Counted from the stretch's first letter, positions 26,541-40,810 are shown. The stretch is 64,000 bases of DNA from Hydractinia symbiolongicarpus (GCF_029227915.1 NC_079883.1:29638001-29702000); one strand, 5' to 3'. Notes: generated by a model from the sequence alone, not told the origin. Program-made: numbers and translations.

Positions 26541-29522
26541 CTGAGTCTGTACTATGTCCTTATAAATGTGATAGATGAGCCAATTGGTCTCCAAGGAATA
26601 ACTTTCTTCTTAATTTGACGTGATGGCTGGAATTCATCGATTACATTACGATCTGTGGTAGCGCTTTATTTAAAAATTTAGATAAATAAGTCTTTTCTTA
26701 CTGTTAGACCAATCCTGGCCGTTAGCATGCCCTGAATAAATAGGAACAGTTTCAAAGACTAAATTTCATTGACTTTCTAGCAGTATAAATCCGTTGGAGT
26801 TACAACGGTTGCGTCACATATTCGTACCAACATGTATTTAGCGATAGTATTCGGATAATACTAGGTTGCATCGCTTCTAAAAGTGAAACGGTTGACTGTG
26901 GGACTCAATTGAACTGATTTTGGACTTTGATCTTATAAATGTGATAAATAAGCCAGTTTGACTACAAGAAATAAAATTCTCCTTAATTTGACAAGATTGC
27001 TAGAACTCAGCCATTACACTGGGCGCTGTGGTAGAACTTTATTAAAAAATTAGGATAAATAAGTCATTTTTTACTGTGGGACCAATCCTAGCCGTTAGTT
27101 CGCGCTGACGAAATAGCGAAAGTTTCAAGAACTACATTTCATTGACTTAATAACGGTGTCAATCCGTTTGAGTTACAACGGTTGCGTCACATATTCGTAC
27201 CAACATGTATTAAGTGATTTTCTTCCGATATTTCTAAGTTGTATTGCTTTTAACAGTGAAACGATTGACTGTGGAACTTAATTGAACTAACTTGGAAGTG
27301 TGACGTTATAAATGCGATGAGTAAGCCAACTGGACCCAAGAATAAACATTCTTCTTAATTTGACATGATTGCCGGAACTCAGCGACTACACTGGGCGCTG
27401 TGGTAGCACTTCATTTAAAAATTTAAATAAAAAAGTCATTTTTTACTGTGGGACCAATCCTAGCCGTTATCGCGCGCTGAAGAAATAGCGACAGTTTCAA
27501 AAACTACATTTCATTGACTTTCTAACGGTATCAATCCGTTTGAGTTACAACTGTTGCGTCACATATTCGTCCCCACATGTATTTAGCGATATTTTTCTGA
27601 TATTACTAGGTTGCATCGCCTTTAACAATGAAATGATTGACTGTGGGATTTAATTGATCTAACTTTGGACTGTGACCTGATAAATGTGATAAATGAGCCT
27701 GTTTGACTACAAGAAATAACATTCTTCTTAATTTGACATGATTGCTGGAACTCAGCGATTACACTGGGCGCTGTGGTAGCGCTTTATTAAAAAATTAAGA
27801 GAAATAAGTCATTTTTTACTGTGGGACCAATCAAAGCTGTTCGTTCACGCTGAAGAAATAGAGACATTCTCAAAAACTACATATCATCGACTTCTTGGCC
27901 GTATCAATCCGTTTGAGTTACAACGGTTGCGTCACATATTCGTATCAAATTGTATTTAGCGATATTTTTCTGATATTACTAGGTTGCTTCGCCTTTAACA
28001 ATGAAACGATTGACTGTGGGACTTAATTGAAGTGACTCTGTACTATGTCCTTATAAATGTGATAGATGAGCCAATTGGTATCTAAGAAATAACTTTCTTC
28101 TTAATTTGACGTGATGGCTGGAATTCATCGATTACATTAGGATCTGTGGTAGCGCTTTATTTAAAAACTTAGATAAATAAGTCTTTTCTTACTGTTAGAC
28201 CAATCGTGGCCGTTAGCATGCCCTGAATAAATAGGAACAGTTTCAAAGACTACATTTCATTGACTTTCTAGCGGTATAAATCCGTTTGAGTTACAACGGT
28301 TGCGTCACATATTCGTACCAACATGTATTTAGCGATAGTATTCGGATAATACTAGGTTGCATCGCTTTTAAAAGTGAAACGGTTGACTGTGGGACTTAAT
28401 TAAACTGATTTTGGACTTTAATCTTATAAATGTGATAAATGAGCCAGTTTGACTACAAGAAATAACATTCTTCTTAATTTGACATGATTGCTGGAACTCA
28501 GCGATTACACTGGGCGCTGTGGTAGCGCTTTATTAAAAAATTAGGATAAGTAAGTCATTTTTTACTGTGGGACCAATCCTAGCCGTTAGTTCGCGCTGAC
28601 GAAATAGCGAAAGTTTCAAGAACTACATTTCATTGACTTACTAACTGTGTCAATCCGTTTGAGTTACAACGGTTGCGTCACATATTCGTACCAACATGTA
28701 TTAAGTGATTTTTCTCCGATATTTCTAAGTTGCATTGCTTTTAACAGTGAAACGATTGACTGTGGAACTTAATTGAGGTAACTTGGGAGTGTGACGTTAT
28801 AATTGTGATAAGTGAGCCAACTGGACCCAAGAAATAACATTCTTCTTAATTTGACATGATTGCCGGAACTCAGCGATTACACTGGGCGCTGTGGTAGCAT
28901 TTCATTTAAAAATTTAAATAAAAAAGTTATTTTTTACTGTGGGACCAATCCTAGCCGTTATCGCGCGCTGAAGAAATAGCGACAGTTTCAAAAACTTCAT
29001 TTCATTGACTTTCTAACGGTATCAATCCGTTTGAGTTACAAATGTTGCGTCACATATTCGTCCCCACATGTATTTAGCGATAGTATTCAGATATTACTAG
29101 GTTGCATCGCTTTTAACAGGGAAACATTTGACTGTGGGACTTAATTGAACTGATTTTGGACTTTGACCTTCTAAATGTGATAAATGAGCCAGTTTGATTA
29201 CAAGAAGTAACATTCTTTTTAATTTAACTTGATTGCTGGAACTTAGCGATTGCACTGGGCGCTGTGGTAGCACTTTATTAAAAAATTAGGATAAATAAGT
29301 CATTTTTTACTGTGGGACCAATCCTAGCCGTTAGTTCGCGCTGAAGAAATAGAGAAGGTTTCAAGAACTACATTTCATTGACTTACTAACGGTGTCAATC
29401 CGTTTGAGTTACAACGGTTGCGTCACGTATTCGTACCAACATGTATTTAGTGATTTTCTTCCAATCTTACTAAGTTGTATTGCTTTTAACAGTGAAACGA
29501 GCGACTGTGAGAATTAATTGAA
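26541..29522 (+). repeat. 8-mer HOR (2982 bp), copy 1
   Basis: Eight monomers repeat at an offset of 2982 bp from 29523. Shared variants are CTGAGTCTGTACTATG, ATTACATTACGATCTG, TTCTAAAAGTGAAACGG, CTAGAACTCAGCCATTAC, GCGATGAGTAAGCC, AGAATAAACATTC, CAAAGCTGTTCGTTCACGC and CATATCATCGAC. The CAATTGGT-type monomer occurs twice in the unit, about 1492 bp apart, so the 8-mer may itself be a diverged double 4-mer. The sequence upstream of 26541 does not match upstream of 29523, which fixes the left boundary. Confidence 0.87.
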
Positions 29523-32337
29523 CTGAGTCTGTACTATGTCCTTATAAATGTGATAGATGAGCCAATTGGTCTCCAAGGAATAACTTTCTTCTTAATTTGA
29601 CGTGATGGCTGGAATTCATCGATTACATTACGATCTGTGGTAGCGCTTTATTTAAAAATTTAGATAAATAAGTCTTTTCTTACTGTTAGACCAATCCTGG
29701 CCGTTAGCATGCCCTGAATAAATAGGAACAGTTTCAAAGACTAAATTTCATTGACTTTCTAGCAGTATAAATCCGTTTGAGTTACAACGGTTGCGTCACA
29801 TATTCGTACCAACATGTATTTAGCGATAGTATTCGGATAATACTAGGTTGCATCGCTTCTAAAAGTGAAACGGTTGACTGTGGGACTCAATTGAACTGAT
29901 TTTGGACTTTGATCTTATAAATGTGATAAATAAGCCAGTTTGACTACAAGAAATAAAATTCTCCTTAATTTGACAAGATTGCTAGAACTCAGCCATTACA
30001 CTGGGCGCTGTGGTAGAACTTTATTAAAAAATTAGGATAAATAAGTCATTTTTTACTGTGGGACCAATCCTAGCCGTTAGTTCGCGCTGACGAAATAGCG
30101 AAAGTTTCAAGAACTACATTTCATTGACTTAATAACGGTGTCAATCCGTTTGAGTTACAACGGTTGCGTCACATATTCGTACCAACATGTATTAAGTGAT
30201 TTTCTTCCGATATTTCTAAGTTGTATTGCTTTTAACAGTGAAACGATTGACTGTGGAACTTAATTGAACTAACTTGGAAGTGTGACGTTATAAATGCGAT
30301 GAGTAAGCCAACTGGACCCAAGAATAAACATTCTTCTTAATTTGACATGATTGCCGGAACTCAGCGACTACACTGGGCGCTGTGGTAGCACTTCATTTAA
30401 AAATTTAAATAAAAAAGTCATTTTTTACTGTGGGACCAATCCTAGCCGTTATCGCGCGCTGAAGAAATAGCGACAGTTTCAAAAACTACATTTCATTGAC
30501 TTTCTAACGGTATCAATCCGTTTGAGTTACAACTGTTGCGTCACATATTCGTCCCCACATGTATTTAGCGATATTTTTCTGATATTACTAGGTTGCATCG
30601 CCTTTAACAATGAAATGATTGACTGTGGGATTTAATTGAACTAACTTTGGACTGTGACCTGATAAATGTGATAAATGAGCCTGTTTGACTACAAGAAATA
30701 ACATTCTTCTTAATTTGACATGATTGCTGGAACTCAGCGATTACACTGGGCGCTGTGGTAGCGCTTTATTAAAAAATTAAGAGAAATAAGTCATTTTTTA
30801 CTGTGGGACCAATCAAAGCTGTTCGTTCACGCTGAAGAAATAGAGACATTCTCAAAAACTACATATCATCGACTTCTTGGCCGTATCAATCCGTTTGAGT
30901 TACAACGGTTGCGTCACATATTCGTATCAAATTGTATTTAGCGATATTTTTCTGATATTACTAGGTTGCTTCGCCTTTAACAATGAAACGATTGACTGTG
31001 GGACTTAATTGAAGTGACTCTGTACTATGTCCTTATAAATGTGATAGATGAGCCAATTGGTATCTAAGAAATAACTTTCTTCTTAATTTGACGTGATGGC
31101 TGGAATTCATCGATTACATTAGGATCTGTGGTAGCGCTTTATTTAAAAACTTAGATAAATAAGTCTTTTCTTACTGTTAGACCAATCGTGGCCGTTAGCA
31201 TGCCCTGAATAAATAGGAACAGTTTCAAAGACTACATTTCATTGACTTTCTAGCGGTATAAATCCGTTTGAGTTACAACGGTTGCGTCACATATTCGTAC
31301 CAACATGTATTTAGCGATAGTATTCGGATAATACTAGGTTGCATCGCTTTTAAAAGTGAAACTATTGACTGTGGGACTTAATTAAACTGATTTTGGACTT
31401 TAATCTTATAAATGTGATAAATGAGCCAGTTTGACTACAAGAAATAACATTCTTCTTAATTTGACATGATTGCTGGAACTCAGCGATTACACTGGGCGCT
31501 GTGGTAGCGCTTTATTAAAAAATTAGGATAAGTAAGTCATTTTTTACTGTGGGACCAATCCTAGCCGTTAGTTCGCGCTGACGAAATAGCGAAAGTTTCA
31601 AGAACTACATTTCATTGACTTACTAACTGTGTCAATCCGTTTGAGTTACAACGGTTGCGTCACATATTCGTACCAACATGTATTAAGTGATTTTTCTCCG
31701 ATATTTCTAAGTTGCATTGCTTTTAACAGTGAAACGATTGACTGTGGAACTTAATTGAGGTAACTTGGGAGTGTGACGTTATAATTGTGATAAGTGAGCC
31801 AACTGGACCCAAGAAATAACATTCTTCTTAATTTGACATGATTGCCGGAACTCAGCGATTACACTGGGCGCTGTGGTAGCATTTCATTTAAAAATTTAAA
31901 TAAAAAAGTTATTTTTTACTGTGGGACCAATCCTAGCCGTTATCGCGCGCTGAAGAAATAGCGACAGTTTCAAAAACTTCATTTCATTGACTTTCTAACG
32001 GTATCAATCCGTTTGAGTTACAAATGTTGCGTCACATATTCGTCCCCACATGTATTTAGCGATAGTATTCAGATATTACTAGGTTGCATCGCTTTTAACA
32101 GTGAAACATTTGACTGTGGGACTTAATTGAACTGATTTTGGACTTTGACCTTCTAAATGTGATAAATGAGCCAGTTTGATTACAAGAAGTAACATTCTTT
32201 TTAATTTAACTTGATTGCTGGAACTTAGCGATTGCACTGGGCGCTGTGGTAGCACTTTATTAAAAAATTAGGATAAATAAGTCATTTTTTACTGTGGGAC
32301 CAATCCTAGCCGTTAGTTCGCGCTGAAGAAATAGAGA
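29523..32337 (+). repeat. 8-mer HOR (2982 bp), copy 2, incomplete
   Basis: This is a near-identical tandem partner of the preceding block. Visible differences are few, for example GAAACTATTGACTG near 31360 against GAAACGGTTGACTG near 28378, and GAACTAAC near 30637 against GATCTAAC near 27655. It diverges at about 32338, where AGAGACGGTTTC replaces AGAGAAGGTTTC and the sequence then switches to a CTTTCTAGCAG haplotype. Confidence 0.86.
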
Positions 32338-33540
32338 CGGTTTCAAGAACTACATTTCATTGACTTTCTAGCAGTATCAATCCGTTTGAGTTACAACGGT
32401 TGCGTCACATATTCGTACCAACATGTATTTAGCGATATTTTTCTGATATTACTAGGTTGCATCGCCTTTAACAATGAAATGATTGACTGTGGGATTTAAT
32501 TGAACTAACTTTGGACTGTGACCTGATAAATGTAATAAATAAGCCAGATTGACTACAAGAAATAACATTCTTCTTAATTTGACATGATTGCTGGAACTCA
32601 GCGATTACACTGGGCGTTGTAGTAGCACTTCATCTAAAAAATTAAATAAAAAAGTCATTTTTTACTGTGGGACCAATCCTAGCCGTTATCGCGCGCTGAA
32701 GAAATAGCGACAGTTTCAAAAACTACATTTCATTGACTTTCTAACGGTATCAATCCGTTTGAGTTAAAACTGTTGCGTCACATATTCGTCCCCACATGTA
32801 ATTAGCGATAGTATTCAGATATTACTAGGTTGCATCGCTTTTAACAGTGAATCATTTGACTGTGGGACTTAATTGAACTGATTTTTGACTTTGACCTTAT
32901 AAATGGGATAAATGAGCCAGTTTGACTACAAGAAGTAACATTCTTCTTAATTTGGCTTGATTGCTGGAACTCAGCGATTACACTGGGCGCTGTGGTAGCG
33001 CTTTATTAAAAAATTAAGAGAAATAATTCTTTTCTTACTGTTAGACCAATCCTGGCCGTTAGCATGCCCTGAATTAGTAGGAACAGTTTCAAAGACTACA
33101 TTTCATTGACTTTCTAGCGGTTTAAATCCGTTTGAGTTACAACGGTTGCGTCACATATTCGTCCCCACATGTATTTAGCGATAGTATTCAGATATTACTA
33201 GGTTGCATCGCTTTTAACAGTGAAACATTTGACTGTGGGAATTAATTGAACTGATTTTGGACTTTGACCTTCTAAATGTGATAAATGAGCCAGTTGGATT
33301 ACAAGAAGTAACATTCTTTTTAATTTGACTTGATTGCTGGAACTTAGCGATTGCACTGGGCGCTGTAGTAGCACTTTATTAAAAAATTAGGATAAATAAG
33401 TCATTTTTTACTGTGGGACCAATCCTAGCCGTTAGTTCGCGCTGAAAAAATAGAGAAAGTTTCAAGAAGTAAATTTCATTGACTTACTAACGGTGTCAAT
33501 CCGTTTGAGTTACAACGGTTGCGTCACGTATTCGTACCAA
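32338..33540 (+). repeat. Mosaic satellite between HOR domains
   Basis: About three monomers are present, including the TTGAGTTAAAACTG / GTAATTAGCG / GTGAATCATTTG variant (32760-32870) and the CCCTGAATTAGTAGGAAC variant (33068). Both recur inside the 6-mer at 35.9-38.6 kb. The CAATTGGTTTCCAAGG haplotype starts just beyond. No foreign sequence is present. Confidence 0.72.
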
Positions 33541-35095
33541 CAAGTATTTAGTGATTTTCTTCCAATCTTACTAAGTTGTATTGCTTTTAACAGTGAAACG
33601 AGCGACTGTGAGAGTTAATTGAACTGACTCTGGACTATGTCCTTATAAATGTGACAGATAAGCCAATTGGTTTCCAAGGAATAACTTTCTTTTTAATTTG
33701 ACGTGATTGCTGGAATTCACCGATAACATTAGGCTCTGTGGTAGGGCTTTATTTACAAATTTAGATAAATAAGTCTTTTCTTACTGTGGGACAAATCCTG
33801 GCCGTTAGCATGCGCTGAATAAATAGGAACAGTTTCAAATACTACATTTCATTGACTTTCTAGCGGTATCAATCCGTTTGAGTTACAACGGTTGCGTCAC
33901 ATATTCGTACCAACATGTATTTAGCGATATTGTTCTGATATTACTAGGTTGCATCGCCTTAAACAATGAAACGATTGACTGTGGGACTTAATTGAACTAA
34001 CTTTGTACTGTGACCTGATAAATGTTATAAATAAGCCAGTTTGACTACAAGAAATAACATTCTTCCTAACTTGACATGATTGCTGGAACTCAGCGATTAC
34101 ACTGGGCGCTGTGGCAGCAATTCATTTAAAAATTTCAATAAAAAAGTCATTTTTTACTGTGGGACCAATCCTAGCCGTTATCGCGCGCTGAAGAAATAGC
34201 GACAGTTTCAAAAACTACATTTCATTGACATTCTAACGGTATCAATCCGTTTGAGTTACAACGGTTGCGTCACATATTCGTACCAACATGTATTTAGCGA
34301 TAGTATTCGGATAATACTAGGTTGCATCGCTTTTAAAAGTAAAACGGTTGACTGTGGGACTTAATTGAACTGATTTTGGACATTGATCTTATAAATGTGA
34401 TAAATGAGCCAGTTTGACTACAAGAAATAACATTCTTCTTAATTTGACAAGATTGCTAGAACTCAGCGATTACACTGGGCGCTGTGGTAGAACTTTATTA
34501 AAAAATTAGGATAAATAAGTCATTTTCTACTGTGGGACCAATCCTAGCCGTTAGTTCGCGCTGACGAAATAGCGAAAGTTTCAAGAACTACATTTAATTG
34601 ACTTAATAACGGTGTCAATCCGTTTGAGTTACAACGGTTGCGTCACATATTCGTACCAACATGTATTAAGTGATTTTCTTCCGATATTTCTAAGTTGTAT
34701 TGCTTTTAACAGTGAAACGATTGACTGTGGAACTTAATTGAACTAACTTGGAAGTGTGACGTTATAAATGCGATGAGTAAGCCAACTGGACCCAAGAATA
34801 AACATTCTTCTTAATTTGACATGATTGCTGGAACTCAGCGACTACACTGGGCGCTGTGGTAGCACTTCATTTAAAAATTTAAATAAAAAAGTCATTTTTT
34901 ACTGTGGGAGCAATCCTAGCCGTTATCGCGCGCTGAAGAAATAGCGACAGTTTCAAAAACTACATTTCATTGACTTTCTAACGGTTTCAATCCGTTTGAG
35001 TTATAACTGTTGCGTCACATATTCGTCCCCACATGTACTTAGCGATAGTATTCGGATAATACTAGGTTGCATCGCTTTTAACAGTGAAACGGTTG
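33541..35095 (+). repeat. Four-monomer block duplicated at 38620-40174 (offset 5079 bp)
   Basis: CAAGTATTTAGTGATTTTC at 33541 and 38622, TTAGCGATATTGTTCTG at 33921 and 39000, GGCAGCAATTCATTTAAA near 34111 and 39190, and AAAGTAAAACGG near 34336 and 39415 are shared. The 5079-bp offset equals 14 monomers less the 140-bp deletion at 35926, which supports a long segmental duplication followed by, or including, that deletion. Confidence 0.8.
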
Positions 35096-35219
35096 ACTGT
35101 GGGACTTAATAGAACTGATTTTGGCTTTGACCTTTTAAATGCGATAAATGAGCCTGTTTGACTACAAGAAATAACATTCTTCTTAATTTGACATGATTGC
35201 TGGAACTCAGCGATTACAC

Positions 35220-37316
35220 TGGGCGCTGTGGTAGCACTTTATTAAAAAATTAGGATAAATAAGTCATTTTTTACTGTGGGACCAATCCTAGCCGTTAGTT
35301 CGCGCTGAAGAAATAGAGAAGGTTTCAAAAACTACATTTCATTGACTTACTAACGGTGTCAATCCGTTTGAGTTACAACGGTTGCGTCACGTATTCGTAC
35401 CAACATGTATTTAGTGATTTTCTTCCAATCTTACTAAGTTGTATTGCTTTTAACAGTGAAACGAGCGACTGTGAGAATTAATTGAACTGACTCTGGACTA
35501 TGTCCTTATAAATGTGACAGATGAGCCAATTGGTTTCCAAGGAATAACTTTCTTCTTAACTTGACGTGATGGCTGGAATTCACCAATAACATTAGGCTCT
35601 GTGGTAGCGCTTTATTTACAAATTTAGATAAATAAGTCTTTTCTTACTGTGGGACAAATCCTGGCCGTTAGCATGCAATGAATAAATAGGAACAGTTTCA
35701 AATACTACATTTCATTGACTTTCTAGCGGTATCAATCCGTTTGAGTTACAACGGTTGCGTCACATATTCGTACCAACATGTATTTAGCGATATTTTTCTG
35801 ATATTACTAGGTTGCATCGCCTTTAACAATGAAATGATTGACTGTGGGATTTAATTGAACTAACTTTGGACTGTGACCTGATAAATATAATAAATAAGCC
35901 AGTTTGACTACAAGAAATAACATTCTAGTTTCAAAAACTACATTTCATTGACTTTCTAACGGTATCAATCCGTTTGAGTTAAAACTGTTGCGTCACATAT
36001 TTGTCCCCACATGTAATTAGCGATAGTATTCAGATATTACTAGGTTGCATCGCTTTTAACAGTGAATCATTTGACTGTGGGACTTAATTGAACTGATTTT
36101 GGACTTTGACCTTATAAATGGGATAAATAAGCCAGTTTGACTACAAGAAGTAACATTCTTCTTAATTTGGCTTGATTGCTGGAACTCAGCGATTACACTG
36201 GGCGCTGTGGTAGCGCTTTATTAAAAAATTAAGAGAAATAATTCTTTTCTTACTGTTAGACCAATCCTGGCCGTTAGCATGCCCTGAATTAGTAGGAACA
36301 GTTTCAAAGACTACATTTCATTGACTTTCTAGCGGTTTAAATCCGTTTGAGTTACAACGGTTGCGTCACATATTCGTCCCCACATGTATTTAGCGATAGT
36401 ATTCAGATATTACTAGGTTGCATCGCTTTTAACAGTGAAACATTTGACTGTGGGACTTAATTGAACTGATTTTGGACTTTGACCTTCTAAATGTGATAAA
36501 TGAGCCAGTTTGATTACAAGAAGTAATATTCTTTTTAATTTGACTTGATTGCTGGAACTTAGCGATTGCACTGGGCGCTGTGGTATCACTTTATTAAAAA
36601 ATTAGGATAAATAAGTCATTTTTTACTGTGGGACCTATCCTAGCCGTTAGTTCGCGCTGAAGAAATAGAGAAAGTTTCAAGAAGTAAATTTCATTGACTT
36701 ACTAACGGTGTCAATCCGTTTGAGTTACAACGGTTGCGTCACATATTCGTCCCCACATGTATTTAGCGATAGTATTCAGATATTACTAGGTTGCATCGCT
36801 TTTAACAGTGAAACGATTGACTGTGGAACTTAATTGAAGTAACTTGGGAGTGTGACGTTATAAATGTGATAAGTGAGCCAACTGGACCCAAGAAATAACA
36901 TTCTTCTTAATTTGACATGATTGCCGGAACTCAGCGATTACACTGGGCGCTGTGGTAGCATTTCATTTAAAAATTTAAATAAAAAAGTTATTTTTTACTG
37001 TGGGACCAATCCTAGCCGTTATCGCGCGCTGAAGAAATAGCGACAGTTTCAAAAACTTCATTTCATTGACTTTCTAACGGTATCAATCCGTTTGAGTTAC
37101 AACTGTTGCGTCACATATTCGTCCCCACATGTATTTAGCGATAGTATTCAGATATTACTAGGTTGCATCGCTTTTAACAGTGAAACATTTGACTGTGGGA
37201 CTTAATTGAACTGATTTTGGACTTTGACCTTCTAAATGTGATAAATGAGCCAGTTTGATTACAAGAAGTAACATTCTTTTTAATTTGACTTGATTGCTGG
37301 AACTTAGCGATTGCAC
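35220..37316 (+). repeat. 6-mer HOR (2237 bp), copy 1, with internal deletion
   Basis: The sequence from about 35220 repeats from about 37317. Copy 1 is only 2097 bp because 140 bp are missing at 35926/35927. Shared variants include GAGAAGGTTTCAAAAAC, GAGCGACTGTGAGAATTAA, CAATTGGTTTCCAAGG, GCATGCAATGAATAAATAGG, TTGAGTTAAAACTG and CCCTGAATTAGTAGG. Away from the deletion the two copies differ at few positions. Confidence 0.83.
35921..35932 (+). repeat. 140-bp deletion junction inside a monomer
   Basis: The string AATAACATTCT is followed directly by AGTTTCAAAAAC. In the paralogous copy these flanks end at 38023 and begin at 38164, so bases equivalent to 38024-38163 are absent. No microhomology of more than one or two bases is evident. 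The offset between copies is 2097 bp left of the junction and 2237 bp right of it. Confidence 0.9.
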
Positions 37317-38620
37317 TGGGCGCTGTGGTAGCACTTTATTAAAAAATTAGGATAAATAAGTCATTTTTTACTGTGGGACCAATCCTAGCCGTTAGTTCGC
37401 GCTGAAGAAATAGAGAAGGTTTCAAAAACTACATTCCTTTGACTTACTAACGGTGTCAATCCGTTTGAGTTACAACGGTTGCGTCACGTATTCGTACCAA
37501 CATGTATTTAGTGATTTTCTTCCAATCTTACTAAGTTGTATTGCTTTTAACAGTGAAACGAGCGACTGTGAGAATTAATTGAACTGACTCTGGACTATGT
37601 CCTTATAAATGTGACAGATGAGCCAATTGGTTTCCAAGGAATAACTTTCTTCTTAATTTGACGTGATGGCTGGAATTCACCGATAACATTAGGCTCTGTG
37701 GTAGAGCTTTATTTACAAATTTAGATAAATAAGTCTTTTCTTACTGTGGGACAAATCCTGGCCGTTAGCATGCAATGAATAAATAGGAACAGTTTCAAAT
37801 ACTACATTTCATTGACTTTCTAGCGGTATCAATCCGTTTGAGTTACAACGGTTGCGTCACATATTCGTACCAACATGTATTTAGCGATATTTTTCTGATA
37901 TTACTAGGTTGCATCGCCTTTAACAATGAAATGATTGACTGTGGGATTTAATTGAACTAACTTTGGACTGTGACCTGATAAATGTAATAAATAAGCCAGT
38001 TTGACTACAAGAAATAACATTCTTCTTAATTTGACATGATTGCTGGAACTCAGCGATTACACTGGGCGCTGTGGTAGCACTTCATCTGAAAAATTAAATA
38101 AAAAAGTCATTTTTTACTGTGGGACCAATCCTAGCCGTTATCGCGCGCTGAAGAAATAGCGACAGTTTCAAAAACTAAATTTCATTGACTTTCTAACGGT
38201 ATCAATCCGTTTGAGTTAAAACTGTTGCGTCACATATTCGTCCCCACATGTAATTAGCGATAGTATTCAGATATTACTAGGTTGCATCGCTTTTAACAGT
38301 GAATCATTTGACTGTGGGACTTAATTGAACTGATTTTGGACTTTGACCTTATAAATGGGATAAATGAGCCAGTTTGACTACAAGAAGTAACATTCTTCTT
38401 AATTTGGCTTGATTGCTGGAACTCAGCGATTACACTGGGCGCTGTGGTAGCGCTTTATTAAAAAATTAAGAGAAGTAATTCTTTTCTTACTGTTAGACCA
38501 ATCCTGGCCGTTAGCATGCCCTGAATTAGTAGGAACAGTTTCAAAGACTACATTTCATTGACTTTCTAGCGGTTTAAATCCGTTTGATTTCCAACGGTTG
38601 CGTCACATATTCGTCCCCAC
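37317..38620 (+). repeat. 6-mer HOR (2237 bp), copy 2, incomplete
   Basis: This copy carries the full sequence absent from copy 1 (38024-38163). It follows copy 1 as far as TCGTCCCCACA near 38620, then switches within one monomer to the AAGTATTTAGTGATTTTC haplotype of 33541. That switch point is a chimeric monomer and marks the end of the HOR. Confidence 0.82.
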
Positions 38621-40321
38621 AAGTATTTAGTGATTTTCTTCCAATCTTACTAAGTTGTATTGCTTTTAACAGTGAAACGAGCGACTGTGAGAATTAATTG
38701 AACTGACTCTGGACTATGTCCTTATAAATGTGACAGATGAGCCAATTGGTTTCCAAGGAATAACTTTCTTTTTACTTTGACGTGATGGCTGGAATTCACC
38801 GATAACATTAGGCTCTGTGGTAGCGCTTTATTTACAAATTTAGATAAATAAGTCTTTTCTTACTGTGGGACAAATCCTGGCCGTTAGCATGCGCTGAATA
38901 TATAGGAACAATTTCAAATACCACATTTCATTGACTTTCCAGCGGTATCAATCCGTTTGAGTTACAACGGTTGCGTCACATATTCGTACCAACATGTATT
39001 TAGCGATATTGTTCTGATATTACTAGGTTGCATCGCCTTAAACAATGAAACGATTGACTGTGGGACTTAATTGAACTAACTTTGTACTGTGACCTGATAA
39101 ATGTTATAAATAAGCCAGTTTGACTACAAGAAATAACATTCTTTCTAACTTGACATGATTGCTGGAACTCAGCGATTACACTGGGCGCTGTGGCAGCAAT
39201 TCATTTAAAAATTTCAATAAAAAAGTAATTTTTTACTGTGGGACCAATCCTAGCCGTTATCGCGCGCTGAAGAAATAGCGACAGTTTCAAAAACTACATT
39301 TCATTGACATTCTAACGGTATCAATCCGTTTGAGTTACAACGGTTGCGTCACATATTCGTACCGACATGTATTTAGCGATAGTATTCGGATAATACTAGG
39401 TTGCATCGCTTTTAAAAGTAAAACGGTTGACTGTGGGACTTAATTGAACTGATTTTGGACTTTGATCTTATAAATGTGATAAATGAGCCAGTTTGACTAC
39501 AAGAAATAACATTCTTCTTAATTTGACAAGATTGCTAGAACTCAGCGATTACACTGGGCGCTGTGGTAGAACTTTATTAAAAAATTAGGATAAATAAGTC
39601 ATTTTTTACTGTGGGACCAATCCTAGCCGTTAGTTCGCGCTGACGAAATAGCGAAAGTTTCAAGAACTACATTTCATTGACTTACTAACGGTGTCAATCC
39701 GTTTGAGTAACAACAGTTGCGTCACATATTCGTACCAACATGTATTAAGTGATTTTCTTCCGATATTTCTAAGTTGTATTGCTTTTAACAGTGAAACGAT
39801 TGACTGTGGAACTTAATTGAACTAACTTGGAAGTGTGACGTTATAAATGCGATAAATGAGCCAACTGGACCCAAGAAATAACATTCTTCTTAATTTGACA
39901 TGATTGCCGGAACTCAGCGACTACACTGGGCGCTGTGGTAGCACTCCATTTAACAATTTAAATAAAAAAGTCATTTTTTACTGTGGGACCAATCCTAGCC
40001 GTTATCGCGCGCTGAAGAAATAGCGACAGTTTCAAAGACTACATTTCATTGACTTTCTAACGGTATCAATCCGTTTGAGTTACAACTGTTGCGTCACATA
40101 TTCGTCCCCACATGTATTTAACGATAGTATTCGGATAATACTAGGTTGCATCGCTTTTAACAGTGAAACGCTTGACTGTGGGACTTAATTCAACTGACTC
40201 TGTACTATGTCCTTATAAATGTGATAGATGAGCCAATTGGTCTCCAAGGCATAACTTTCTTGTTAATTTGACGTGATGGCTGGAATTCATCGATTACATT
40301 AGGATCTGTGGTAGCGCTTTA
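38621..40321 (+). repeat. Second copy of the 33.5-35.1 kb block plus divergent monomer
   Basis: The bases 38620-40174 follow 33541-35095 at an offset of 5079 bp. After about 40175 the paths separate: here AATTCAACTGACTCTGTAC and CAATTGGTCTCCAAGGC, there AATAGAACTGATTTTGG. The segment leads into the 2510-bp duplicated block. Only satellite is present. Confidence 0.76.
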
Positions 40322-40810
40322 TTTAAAAATTTAGATAAATAAGTCTTTTCTTACTGTTAGACCAATCCTGGCCGTTAGCATGCCCTGAATCAATAGGAAC
40401 AGTTTCAAAGATTACATTTCATTGACTTTCTAGCGGTATAAATCCGTTTGAGTTACAACGGTTGCGTCACATATTCGTACCAACATGTATTTAGCGATAG
40501 TATTCGGATAATACTAGGTTGCATCGCTTTTAAAAGTAAAACGGTTGACTGTGGGACTCAATTGAACTGATTTTGGACTTTGATCTTATAAATGTGATAA
40601 ATGAGCCAGTTTGACTACAAGAAATAACATTCTTCTTAATTTGACAAGATTGCTAGAACTTAGCGATTACACATGGCGCTGTGGTAGAACTTTATTAAAA
40701 AATTAGGATAAATAAGTCATTTTTTACTGTGGGACCAATCCTAGCCGTTAGTTCGCGCTGACGAAATAGCGAAAGTTTCAAGAACTACATTTCATTGACT
40801 TACTAACGGT

